A DNA stretch of 64,000 nt, taken from contig CAWHOW010000025.1 of assembly GCA_963831005.1 (NCBI GenBank), positions 38,162 through 102,161 on the forward strand, given 5' to 3'. The translations under genes and the position numbers were made by a program. A model generated the notes under the pieces. The model was given only the letters and a program-made list of their open reading frames with translations. It was not told where the DNA came from and did not search any database. Each line of letters begins with the position of its first letter. Position 1 is the first letter of the stretch. This DNA comes from CAWHOW01 sp963831005 (GTDB taxonomy: Bacteria > Bacteroidota > Bacteroidia > Bacteroidales > CG2-30-32-10). Positions 56,686-64,000 of the stretch are shown in pieces.

Positions 56686-57945
56686 TCAATAGTTGTATTT
56701 CTTTCCCCATAGTGATTGCAGGCGTTGCCTTGTTTCGTCTTCCCGCTTGTTATTGCCGGGTTCATAAAACTTTTTCCCTTTTATTTTTTCGGGAAGGAAT
56801 TCAAGCTCAACAAAATTATTTGCATAACTGTGTGCATACTTATAATCCTTTGCGTATCCAATATCCTTCATTAGCTTTGTAGGAGCATTGCGTATATGAA
56901 GCGGCACTGCAAGGTCACCACTTTGACTGACTTCAGCAAGAGCATTCTCAATTGCCATATATGAGGCATTGCTTTTAATAGAAGTAGCAAGATATACAGC
57001 AGTCTGACTTAAAATGATCCTGCATTCAGGGTAACCTATTACATCAACTGCCTGAAAACATGAGTTGGCAAGCAAAAGGGCATTGGGGTTGGCATTGCCG
57101 ATATCTTCAGAAGCCAGTATCAGCATCCTGCGCGCAATGAATTTAGGGTCTTCACCTCCTTCTATCATGCGAGCAAGCCAGTAAACTGCTGCATTAGGGT
57201 CACTACCACGAAGAGACTTTATGAATGCTGAAATAATATCGTAATGTTGCTCTCCTCCCTTGTCATATAAAGCAATATTCTGTTGGATCACCTTCAAAAC
57301 CTTATCATCATTAATTATAATAGAATTTGACTTATCACTATTTACAACAAGTTCCAAAGCATTGAGCAGTTTCCTTGCATCACCTCCAGAAATTCTAAGC
57401 AAAGCTTCGTTGTCTTTTATCTCAATTTCTTTTTCAAGTTCATTAACAAGGAATGTCCTTGCCTTTTCCAGAAGTTCAATAAGTTCATCTTTGTTAAGGT
57501 CTTTAAGAATATATACCTGGCATCGTGAAAGCAAAGGGGATATTACTTCAAAAGAAGGGTTTTCAGTTGTAGCGCCGATAAGTGTTACAATCCCTTTTTC
57601 TACTGCACCTAAAAGAGAATCCTGCTGTGATTTACTAAATCGATGAATTTCATCAATAAAAAGAATTGACGGAAGTTCTTCTTTCTTTGCTTTTTCAAAT
57701 ACTTCACGAACATCTTTTACTCCTGAATTCACCGCGCTAAGAGTAAAGAATGGTCGACTCAGCTGTTTTGAAATAATATAAGCAAGAGTAGTTTTGCCCA
57801 CTCCCGGAGGGCCCCAAAAGATCATTGAGGGGATGTTTCCGCTTTCAATAGCTTTCTTAAGTATTGCATTTTCGCCTACTATATGTTTTTGGCCAATATA
57901 TTCCTGTAATGATGCAGGTCTTAGTTTTTCAGCAAGTGGAATCAT
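56686..57945 (-). CDS. rarA: Replication-associated recombination protein A (AAA+ ATPase)
   Basis: Clamp-loader-like ATPase acting at stalled forks. The 419-residue protein has MIPLAEKLRPASLQEYIGQKHI, Walker A WGPPGVGKTT (GPPGVGKT at 45-52), Walker B ILFIDEIHRFSKSQQD, sensor 1 GATTENPSFEV, and the C-terminal tetramerisation region (YDIISAFIKSLRGSDPNAAVYWLARMIEGGED, ASEDIGNANP). Length and order match MgsA/RarA. Confidence 0.96.
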   Translation of the reverse strand: MIPLAEKLRPASLQEYIGQKHIVGENAILKKAIESGNIPSMIFWGPPGVGKTTLAYIISKQLSRPFFTLSAVNSGVKDVREVFEKAKKEELPSILFIDEIHRFSKSQQDSLLGAVEKGIVTLIGATTENPSFEVISPLLSRCQVYILKDLNKDELIELLEKARTFLVNELEKEIEIKDNEALLRISGGDARKLLNALELVVNSDKSNSIIINDDKVLKVIQQNIALYDKGGEQHYDIISAFIKSLRGSDPNAAVYWLARMIEGGEDPKFIARRMLILASEDIGNANPNALLLANSCFQAVDVIGYPECRIILSQTAVYLATSIKSNASYMAIENALAEVSQSGDLAVPLHIRNAPTKLMKDIGYAKDYKYAHSYANNFVELEFLPEKIKGKKFYEPGNNKREDETRQRLQSLWGKKYNY

Positions 57946-57980
57946 AGTAATAGATTTTATAATGCTAAGATAAAATAAAA

Positions 57981-58006
57981 AAGCCTTACCGTTAATGGCA
58001 AGGCTT
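57981..58006 (-). terminator. Intrinsic terminator of lemA
   Basis: AAGCCTTACC and GGCAAGGCTT pair with one mismatch around a 6-base loop. On the minus strand the stem is followed by TTTTTTATTTT. It lies 20 bases after the lemA stop. Confidence 0.8.
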
Positions 58007-58026
58007 TAAAATATGTTTTTCGTCAA

Positions 58027-58698
58027 TCAGAATTTTACTTTAGGAGCTTTTTCAGCCTCAGTATCTGCTGTGAAATATGCTTTTTCCTTAAACCCTCCAA
58101 TCGATGCTACGATATTATTCGGGAACCTCTTAATATAAGCATTGTAATCCTTTGTTATGGTATTAAAGCTCTCTCTGGTTGTGTTTATATCGTTTTCGGT
58201 TTGCTCAAGCTGGGATTGAAGTGTAAGAAATCCTGTGTTGGCTTTCAGATCGGGATATTGCTCAACAGATACCATAAGCCGGCTTAAAGAAGATTTCAAT
58301 CCATTCTGCACCTCCTGAAATTTCTGAAGGGAAGCATCATCAAGGTTCTCGGCAGTGATGTTAACTGATGTTGCCTTTGCACGGGCTTCAATAACTTCAG
58401 TGAGGGTTTTATTCTCATGAGTGGCATATCCTTTTACGGTTTCAACAAGATTGCCAATCAGATCAAACCGCCGCTGGTACTTGCTTTGCACCTGTGCCCA
58501 TTGCGCTTTAACAGCTTCGTTCTTATTGACCATTGTGTTGTATTTGCTGCATCCGGGGAAGAACAAGAGCAGCAGGATAATAATAACTGCTGTTAGTATC
58601 ATTGTTGTGCCAAGGCATCCTGTTTTAGATTTTATTTTCTGATTGGCAGGAATAGTATAATTAGTGTTTGATGTTGCATTGGGAGTATTTGTTTCCAT
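58027..58698 (-). CDS. lemA: LemA family protein
   Basis: The 223-residue protein has a short cytoplasmic N-terminus, one transmembrane helix (MILTAVIIILLLLFFPGC) and a helical LemA domain: YNTMVNKNEAVKAQWAQVQSKYQRRFDLIGNLVETVKGYA, VSVEQYPDLKAN, LQSQLEQTENDINTTRESFN, YNAYIKRFPNNIVA. The outer part of the protein faces the periplasm. Its function is not settled. An IS982-like element begins 9 bases upstream of the start codon, so lemA may have lost its own promoter or be read from the element. Confidence 0.92.
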   Translation of the reverse strand: METNTPNATSNTNYTIPANQKIKSKTGCLGTTMILTAVIIILLLLFFPGCSKYNTMVNKNEAVKAQWAQVQSKYQRRFDLIGNLVETVKGYATHENKTLTEVIEARAKATSVNITAENLDDASLQKFQEVQNGLKSSLSRLMVSVEQYPDLKANTGFLTLQSQLEQTENDINTTRESFNTITKDYNAYIKRFPNNIVASIGGFKEKAYFTADTEAEKAPKVKF

Positions 58699-58706
58699 AA
58701 TATATA

Positions 58707-59682
58707 TTAATTAATTTAAGTTGCTACTTATACACATAAAGCTTTATTAAAAGTAAAGCTCCAAATAAATAATTTTAATTTCAATAAAAAACCTTTAATA
58801 GAAGTTGCATGAATTCGTTTAGGAAACCAAGCTGTAATCTGAGAGAAAGTGGTTTCAATTACTTTTCTCAATACGTTTTTATAAAAGGTTCTGTAAGGCG
58901 GTTCTTTTCTTTTGCTGTTAGACTTTCTAACCACATCCAGCCAAATATTTTCACATTCCAGCATCAAATCTTCTACAACATAATCCGTATATCCGCTATC
59001 ACTAATATTTCTGCTTCCTTCAGGAAGATTCATCGGCAATGCTTTCATGCCTCTGCTATCGCTCCAGCTACCAGGAACAATGGCGAATTCAACAGGACAA
59101 CCATTGATTGTAGTAATAACTTGAATTTTAAAACCGTAAAAATATTCTTGTTTAGAGACACATTTCCCATGATATTCTTTGTCGTATGGAAGAAGGTTAT
59201 TTCTTGCTATGCGTATATTATGGCAAAGGCTAACAGGGAAGCTATCCATAGCATATTCCATGCTTGTATTAAATTGTTTAAAGGTATCTCCAACGGAAAG
59301 AAAGATTTGATGCATCAAATCTTCAATAGCATGCAAACGCCTGTTAAATCTGCTTTTCCCCAATACAAATTTACACAAGCCGCTTTCTTTTGCGTATTGC
59401 AACGCTTTTTCGTAATGACCACCATAACTTTTTATGGCAAGAAAACCAATAAGCATTATTTCGGCATCATTCATTTGTCTTTGTTTATCTTCTTTGTGTT
59501 CGATTTTTTTCAAAAAATCATAAATAAAACAGTAAATTGCAATGGCATTGTCTATCATGGCTTCGATATGGTTTGGTTGGAACTACCATTATCGGAAGTT
59601 TCCGTTGATAGACTTTGCTCTTTTTAATATTTTTATCAATAATCATTTGTTGATATCATAGGTGGCAACTTAAATTAATTAA
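58707..59682. mobile_element. IS982-like insertion sequence
   Basis: A 24-base imperfect inverted repeat bounds the transposase gene: 58707-58730 on the left and 59659-59682 on the right share GCAACTTAAATTAATTAA on the complementary strands. The element is about 976 bp. I could not resolve the target duplication because both flanks are TA-rich. It abuts the IS5-like element on its right. Confidence 0.7.
58728..59558 (-). CDS. IS982-family transposase
   Basis: The 276-residue protein has the IS982 pattern: DAEIMLIGFLAIKSYGGHY, RFNRRLHAIED, the first catalytic Asp in MDSFPVSLCHNIRI, the FYGFKIQVITTINGCPVEFAIVPGSWSD block with the second Asp, and the final Glu in VIETTFSQITAWFPKRIHA. It looks intact. 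The N-terminus is shorter than some family members by a few residues. Confidence 0.88.
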   Translation of the reverse strand: MIDNAIAIYCFIYDFLKKIEHKEDKQRQMNDAEIMLIGFLAIKSYGGHYEKALQYAKESGLCKFVLGKSRFNRRLHAIEDLMHQIFLSVGDTFKQFNTSMEYAMDSFPVSLCHNIRIARNNLLPYDKEYHGKCVSKQEYFYGFKIQVITTINGCPVEFAIVPGSWSDSRGMKALPMNLPEGSRNISDSGYTDYVVEDLMLECENIWLDVVRKSNSKRKEPPYRTFYKNVLRKVIETTFSQITAWFPKRIHATSIKGFLLKLKLFIWSFTFNKALCV

Positions 59683-59686
59683 GATT

Positions 59687-60708
59687 AGACATTATATAAG
59701 TTAGTTTTCAAATGTGACTTTAAAATTATTTAGCCCACAGCAAATTTCCATAACAATATCCTTGAATCCCTGTTTCCAGTTTCTAATTGTGTCCTTCACG
59801 ATTCTAAATATTTTAACTTTCCCAATAGTGTGCTCCACGATGACTCTGATGGAGGACACCTGTTTATTATTGTTTTTTTGTTCCTTCGTTAGTTCTTTCC
59901 CTTTTGGCTTTTTTAAAGGTTGCATCACCAAAACATTATGTGGTGCATGTCCTTGAAAACCGGTATCCTGATAGACTATGATATTTTCAGGAAATTGCCA
60001 GTTTTCTTCTTTGACAATGGTTATATCGTGTACGCTTCCTTCATAAGTTTCACTCAAGTATAGTACCTCATGCTGTGGAGAGGTAATCATATCATTTTTT
60101 ATGCAATGCTTTTTTTTTACCACTATAGTGTTCCTTTTGTGTTTGATAATCTGTTGAATGTTGTACGGGTCTTTCAGTGCCATCTATAAATACTTTCGGA
60201 ACATCTTTTAATACATAAATTAATTCTTTATTGCTGCGTGCTGGTAAATTTTTATTTTTATCAAGCGTATTTCTTAATAATCTTGCCAATAAGTGTATCC
60301 ATATATTTGCCTGCGGCTGTGATAAACTATATTGGGCCGCATGATATTCCTGCAAAGGATTGTTTTTTATATAGCTTAGTAGAAAAAAAAAGCATCGCTA
60401 CTACTTTCAAATACATTATCACTCCTTTTCAACTTAGGTCTTTCACGCTCTTTCCCATCAAAAGTGAAATGTGAAAAGTAATTTTCATATTCAACGGAAA
60501 ATTTTTCGTTAAGTGCTTCAAATGCTTCAACGCTATGCCCGCATAGGCTTTCAAATTGCTTCGGCTTTTCTTGTAACTCTTTATATTTCATGCTACAAAT
60601 CTGATGGTATATTTGACTTGTTTGTTTCAGCATGCTCTATATTTATGGACATCCTATTGTTAATCGTTTTAACTTGGCCTTATTGAAACCCTAACTTATA
60701 TAATCTCT
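59687..60708. mobile_element. IS5-like insertion sequence, copy 1 (degraded)
   Basis: Terminal inverted repeats of 18 bases (AGACATTATATAAGTTAG on the left, AGAGATTATATAAGTTAG on the complement of the right) bound a 1022-bp element. It is nearly identical to copy 2, which starts four bases later. Confidence 0.85.
59701..60633 (-). pseudogene. IS5-like (DDE_Tnp_4) transposase, copy 1, two frame breaks
   Basis: The gene is in three pieces. The first ends at the T9 run (A9 on the plus strand, 60383-60391), where copy 2 reads SGESLFFLLSYIKNN without a break. The second break is at the A9 run where copy 2 also changes frame. The catalytic pieces remain: FIDGTERPV, YQDTGFQGH, VEHTIGKVKIF. One missing base at the first run would restore the N-terminal frame, so this may again be a homopolymer error rather than decay. 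Confidence 0.8.
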
Positions 60709-60712
60709 AATT

Positions 60713-61735
60713 AGACATTATATAAGTTAGTTTTCAAATGTGACTTTAAAATTATTTAGCCCACAGCAAATTTCCATAACAATATCCCTGAATCCCTGTT
60801 TCCAGTTTCTAATTGTATCCTTCACGATTCTAAATATTTTAACTTTCCCAATAGTGTGCTCCACGATGACTCTGATGGAAGATACCTGTTTATTATTGTT
60901 TTTTTGTTCCTTCGTTAGTTCTTTCCCTTTTGGTTTTTTTAAGGGTTGCATCAACAAAACATTATGTGGTGCATGCCCTTGAAAACCGGTATCCTGATAG
61001 ACTATGATATTTTCAGGAAATTGCCAATCTTCTTCTTTGACGATGGTTATATCGTGTACGCTTCCTTCATAAGTCTCACTTAAGTATAGTACCTCGTGCT
61101 GTGGAGAGGTAATCATATTATTTTTTACACAATGCTTTTTTTTTACCACTAAAGTGATCCTTTTGTGTTTGATAATCTGTCGAACGTTGTACGGGTCTTT
61201 CAGTGCCATCTATAAATACTTTCGGAACATCTTTTAATACATAAATTAATTCTTTATTGCTGCGGGCTGGTAAATTTTTATTTCCATCAAGCGTATTTCT
61301 TAATAATCTTGTCAATAAGTGTATCCAAATATTTGCCTGCGGCTGTGATAAACTATATTGGGCCGCATGATATTCCTGCAAAGGATTGTTTTTTATATAG
61401 CTTAACAGAAAAAATAGAGATTCGCCACTACTTTCAAATACATTATCACTCCTTTTCAACTTAGGTCTTTCACGCTCTTTCCCATCGAATGTGAAATGTG
61501 AAAAGTAATTTTCATATACAACAGAAAATTTTTCGTTAAGTGCTTCAAATGCTTCAACGCTATGCCCGCATAGGCTTTCAAATTGCTTCGGTTTTTCTTG
61601 TAGCTCTTTATATTTCATACTACAAATCTGAAGATATTTTGGACTTGTTTGTTTTAGCATGCTCTATATTTATAGACATCCTATTGTTAATTGTTTTAAC
61701 TTGGCCTTATTGAAACCCTAACTTATATAATCTCT
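60713..61735. mobile_element. IS5-like insertion sequence, copy 2
   Basis: The same 18-base terminal inverted repeats as copy 1 bound 1023 bp (left 60713-60730, right 61718-61735). Direct orientation next to copy 1 could make a composite or tandem form. Target duplications are not clear. Confidence 0.87.
60727..61660 (-). CDS. IS5-like transposase, copy 2, two overlapping frames joined at A9
   Basis: The first frame (61660-61118, 180 residues) carries LKQTSPKYLQICSMKYKELQ and FIDGTERPV. The second (61209-60727, 160 residues) carries YQDTGFQGH and VEHTIGKVKIF. They overlap at a run of nine A on the coding strand (61136-61144). With eight A the product would be continuous, reading SGKKKHCVKNN, the normal junction of this family. 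Both copies have nine A, so slippage on A9 may produce the full transposase. The alternative is a shared systematic base-count error. The fused protein would be about 311 residues. Confidence 0.82.
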
Positions 61736-61978
61736 ATAAATATCTTTTCATAATTATTCTCGCCTTGTTGCCAACTTGTTTATACCCTCAACTGTTTCAT
61801 TAAAAAACTGTGGCAATGCTTACCATTTTTGGAGATTTGCCTCAGTTTTTAGTTGCAGCTATGCGTTTTGTTTTGATCCCAAAATTAACCCTTTTTATCA
61901 TTGGTTTAAAAATATTTATAATAAATAGGTGTTTTTATGTAATTCTAAATAAGTTATTCGACAAAAACACCTGTATAA

Positions 61979-62276
61979 GCCCGTTCCTGTTTCGGGAATT
62001 GATTCGCACAACTGTGTGAGCCCGTTCCTTATTCGGGAATTGATTCGCACAACTGTGTGAGCCCATTTTGCCTGTTTCGGGAATTGATTCGCACAACTGT
62101 GTGAGCCCGTTCCTTATTTGGGGAATTGATTCGCACAACTGTGTGAGCCCGTTCCTTATTCGGGAATTGATTCGCACAACTGTGTGAGCCCGTTCCTTAT
62201 TCGGGAATTGATTCGCACAACTGTGTGAGCCCGTTCCTGTTTCGGGAATTGATTCGCACAACTGTGTGAGCCCGTT
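61979..62276. repeat. 41-bp tandem array, seven units
   Basis: Units start at 61979, 62020, 62061, 62105, 62147, 62188 and 62229, with a 7-base partial unit at the end. Most are 41 bases; two are 44 and 42. Variation is mainly at one spot (CCTTATTCGGG versus CCTGTTTCGGG). Each unit contains CACAACTGTG and CCCG...CGGG pairings. There are no spacers between units, so it is not a CRISPR array. The stretch 61736-61978 holds no gene. Confidence 0.92.
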
Positions 62277-62332
62277 CTATTTTAAAATAATGATAAAAAT
62301 AAATGATTTATTTCGATTTTAAAAATAATACA

Positions 62333-62340
62333 TATATTTG
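62333..62340 (+). promoter_or_regulatory. Putative -7 box (TATATTTG) before the orphan-family gene
   Basis: TATATTTG fits TAnnTTTG and lies 57 bases before the ATG at 62398. The same eight bases serve the related gene at 34691. Confidence 0.5.
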
Positions 62341-62397
62341 CAATCATAATAAGTAAAATAATCTACAAACCACTATTAACCAAAAAAAAACACTATC

Positions 62398-63366
62398 ATG
62401 GAAAGAGAATGGACACACCTTATAAATCCCTTTGAAAGAAGCACAGAGGGCAGTTATAAAAATGCATTGGAAATTTCGACCTGGCATGATAATGCCTTGT
62501 ACGGCGTTCACACCGATCCGTTCTATGGCCCTCTCTACACGTATTTTCATCCATTCCATTTGGCATTTTATAATGCTTATACTAATTTAAGCCAGCAGCG
62601 TGATGAGCAATCGGGCAAAACACTTTCACTTTCGCAATTAATAAGTCTTCTGTCAAGCTCGAAAGCCAAGCAGTGGGATGTTGCCACACAGGTTGTATAT
62701 CCGCAGGGAACAGCAGCTTATAAAAATTTATTCACGCACCACAGGGTGCCTTTTCAGCAGGGTACGCAACTGGGAACGCATTAATGCAGTTAAAACATTA
62801 AGTCAGAAATTAGCCGGCGATGCTGCACTTGCCACCACATTAACCGATGTAAATAATTTCCTTACCCAGCTTGAAGCAGCCGAAAGCACGCTGTCAACAA
62901 GCAAAAGCGTTACCCCTGTAACCAGCGGTAATGTTGAAACAGCCCGCGTTAACATGTGTGTAGCCATGTTCTCGAACTTTGGCGCCATGTTGCAAAAATT
63001 TGCTTCAACCCCCGAAAGCATTGCATCATATTTTGATATAGCAACCATTCGTTCCGGTAGCCAGGTTCATTTCACGGGGCATTTAAAACCTTTAACGCAG
63101 CATTGTGTTTGCAAACATACATTTGCCGCCGCCGATAAAATTAAAGTTAAGAACGAAAGCACTGTTGCCCTCCAGGTTTATCTTAGTTCGGCCGTTAATG
63201 CCACCACAGCTAAAACAATTGTTCCCGGGTAATGCCAATTACAGTTGCCGCCAATACCACCGAAACCATTAATGCATCGCAGTTAGGCAACCTTAGCAGC
63301 ACCAATTTAATGATTTCCAATCCCGATGCCCACGTTATTGCCCAATGGGAGATCACGATTGAATAA
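62398..63366 (+). pseudogene. Orphan two-domain protein, unrecognised family (member B), two frameshifts
   Basis: The first frame (to 62784) reads MEREWTHLINPFERSTEGS through WDVATQVVYPQGTAAYKNLF and HHRVPFQQGTQL. After GGG at 62772-62774 (one extra G) the next frame gives ERINAVKTLSQKLAGDAAL, FLTQLEAAEST and SGSQVHFTGHLKP. After GGG at 63227-63229 (one missing base) the last frame gives PITVAANTTETINASQLG, NLMISNPDAHV and AQWEITIE. The joined protein of about 322 residues has a helical N-terminal part and a beta-sandwich C-terminal part, like member A at 34691-35698 (335 residues). No signal peptide. Function unknown. Confidence 0.75.
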
Positions 63367-63443
63367 AGCCTAAGACTCAAACTCCAAGCCTCAAGTCCCA
63401 AGAATATTTGTTGGAATTTGGGGCTTTGATTTTGTATTGAAGG

Positions 63444-63478
63444 CAGTCAACAGTCGTCAGTCTGTAGTCATCAATCAA
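63444..63478. repeat. Five heptamers (CAGTCAA-type)
   Basis: CAGTCAA, CAGTCGT, CAGTCTG, TAGTCAT and CAATCAA follow without a gap. Three more of the CAGTAAT type lie at 63883-63903. Confidence 0.7.
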
Positions 63479-63533
63479 CTTACGACTTGTTATCTGATTT
63501 TACGCATAAATGATTTGATTCTGCGTTAAAGTT

Positions 63534-63600
63534 AGATTCCTCACTGCCTGCCTTGCCGGCTCGCATCGCTGCGAAGTGTAGGCAGGCGTTCGGAATGACA
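63534..63600. repeat. Dispersed repeat with GCCTGCC/GGCAGGC palindrome
   Basis: The segment runs from AGATTCCTCA to CGGAATGACA, the same ends as in 9801-9830 but inverted, around a long GC-rich palindromic core. Confidence 0.7.
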
Positions 63601-63686
63601 ATAATCAGGCTTAAACGAGGAGGCAGAAGATTTGCGCCCGCCGGAGGCGGCGGCACTTCTTCTCCCTGGCACACTAAAAATAAACA

Positions 63687-63773
63687 CTGTCATTCCGAAT
63701 GGATCCGCCAGCTGGCGGAGAAATGAGGAATCTAAATATGGAAAATATATGTTTGCGTAACATCAGTTAATAA
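63687..63773. mobile_element. Partial MITE-like copy
   Basis: It contains CCGCCAGCTGGCGG, GAGGAATCTAAATATGG and the end TTTGCGTAACATCAGTTAATAA written here in two parts (TTTGCGTAACAT, CAGTTAATAA), which equals the left end of the 19085-19211 element. The other end is CTGTCATTCCGAATGG instead of the second terminal repeat, so this is a half copy or a hybrid. Confidence 0.65.
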
Positions 63774-63989
63774 CCCAATAACTATTTCTTTGCGAACTTT
63801 GTCGCCTTTGCGTTCTTTGCGTGAACTATTGAAGAAGTAAGCAGAAGGCAGCAGCAGTAAGCAGAATAAAGTAAACGGTTTTCAGTAATCAGTTATCGGT
63901 AATTTAATCAGTGGAAATCAGTTTTTTCAGTTTCATCAGTGTTCTTATTAAAAAACAATTAACCCAATAACTATTTCTTTGCGAACTTT
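63772..63989. repeat. 29-bp direct repeats and unassigned tail
   Basis: AACCCAATAACTATTTCTTT and the following GCGAACTTT occur at 63772-63800 and again at 63961-63989. Between them is repeat-like AGTAAGCAG/CAGTAAT sequence and no gene. The window ends in this non-coding stretch. Confidence 0.75.
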
Positions 63990-64000
63990 GCGCCGCCTTT

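Noticed and set aside
61935..62261. Repeat protein of 108 residues on the minus strand
   Set aside because: It is a shadow of the 41-bp array; unit lengths of 41, 42 and 44 change frame between repeats.
61979..62276. CRISPR array
   Set aside because: The units are contiguous with no unique spacers, and no cas genes are in the window.

Overview
The window comes from a member of the Bacteroidota (Bacteroidetes). Four things point there: type IX secretion and gliding genes (a tandem pair of PorU-like sortases, PorV, GldJ, two PorP/SprF-like proteins, and a cargo protein with a C-terminal sorting domain); TamL; the long form of urocanase; and several TAnnTTTG -7 promoter boxes typical of this phylum. 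Base composition is AT-rich and Shine-Dalgarno sequences are mostly absent.

Layout. 1-5000: the end of a MNT/HEPN toxin-antitoxin pair, hutU, an MFS exporter, a lipoprotein and tRNA-Val. 5000-8300: a minus-strand operon exbB-exbD-tonB-folC. 8500-10800: an MscS channel, then a long gene-poor stretch with a composite 21/41-bp tandem array. 10800-19100: anmK, murF, gldJ, two porP/sprF paralogues and a secreted T9SS cargo. 19100-20200: a MITE-like element, palindromes and two more 21-bp arrays. 20200-29500: porU1, porU2, porV, ispF. 29600-34200: an acyltransferase, tamL and a RecD-like helicase. 34200-36100: an orphan protein of an unrecognised family, between a 21-bp array and a 7-bp array. 36100-58700: mostly housekeeping genes (rsgA, dprA, an LptF/G permease, a thioredoxin lipoprotein, pnp, lpxK, an AraC regulator, NIF3, a zinc-ribbon protein with a histone-H1-like N-terminus, an FadL-like porin, proS, a PagL-like deacylase, mazG, rarA, lemA). 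58700-61735: one IS982-like element and two adjacent near-identical IS5-like elements. 61979-63366: a 41-bp tandem array followed by a second, frameshifted member of the orphan family. 63367-64000: non-coding repeats.

Two patterns stand out. First, at least five gene-free stretches hold tandem arrays of unrelated sequence that share a 21-bp period (or 41/42 = two units, or 7 = one third), and the period survives where the sequence has decayed. Two of these arrays lie directly upstream of the two members of the orphan protein family. Second, otherwise conserved genes (folC, anmK, the helicase, araC, the orphan gene, an IS) each carry single-base indels, several of them at homopolymers, and tonB has an in-frame TAG. 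Uncorrected sequencing error is the simplest explanation for the indels, so those genes should not be taken as true pseudogenes until reads are checked.
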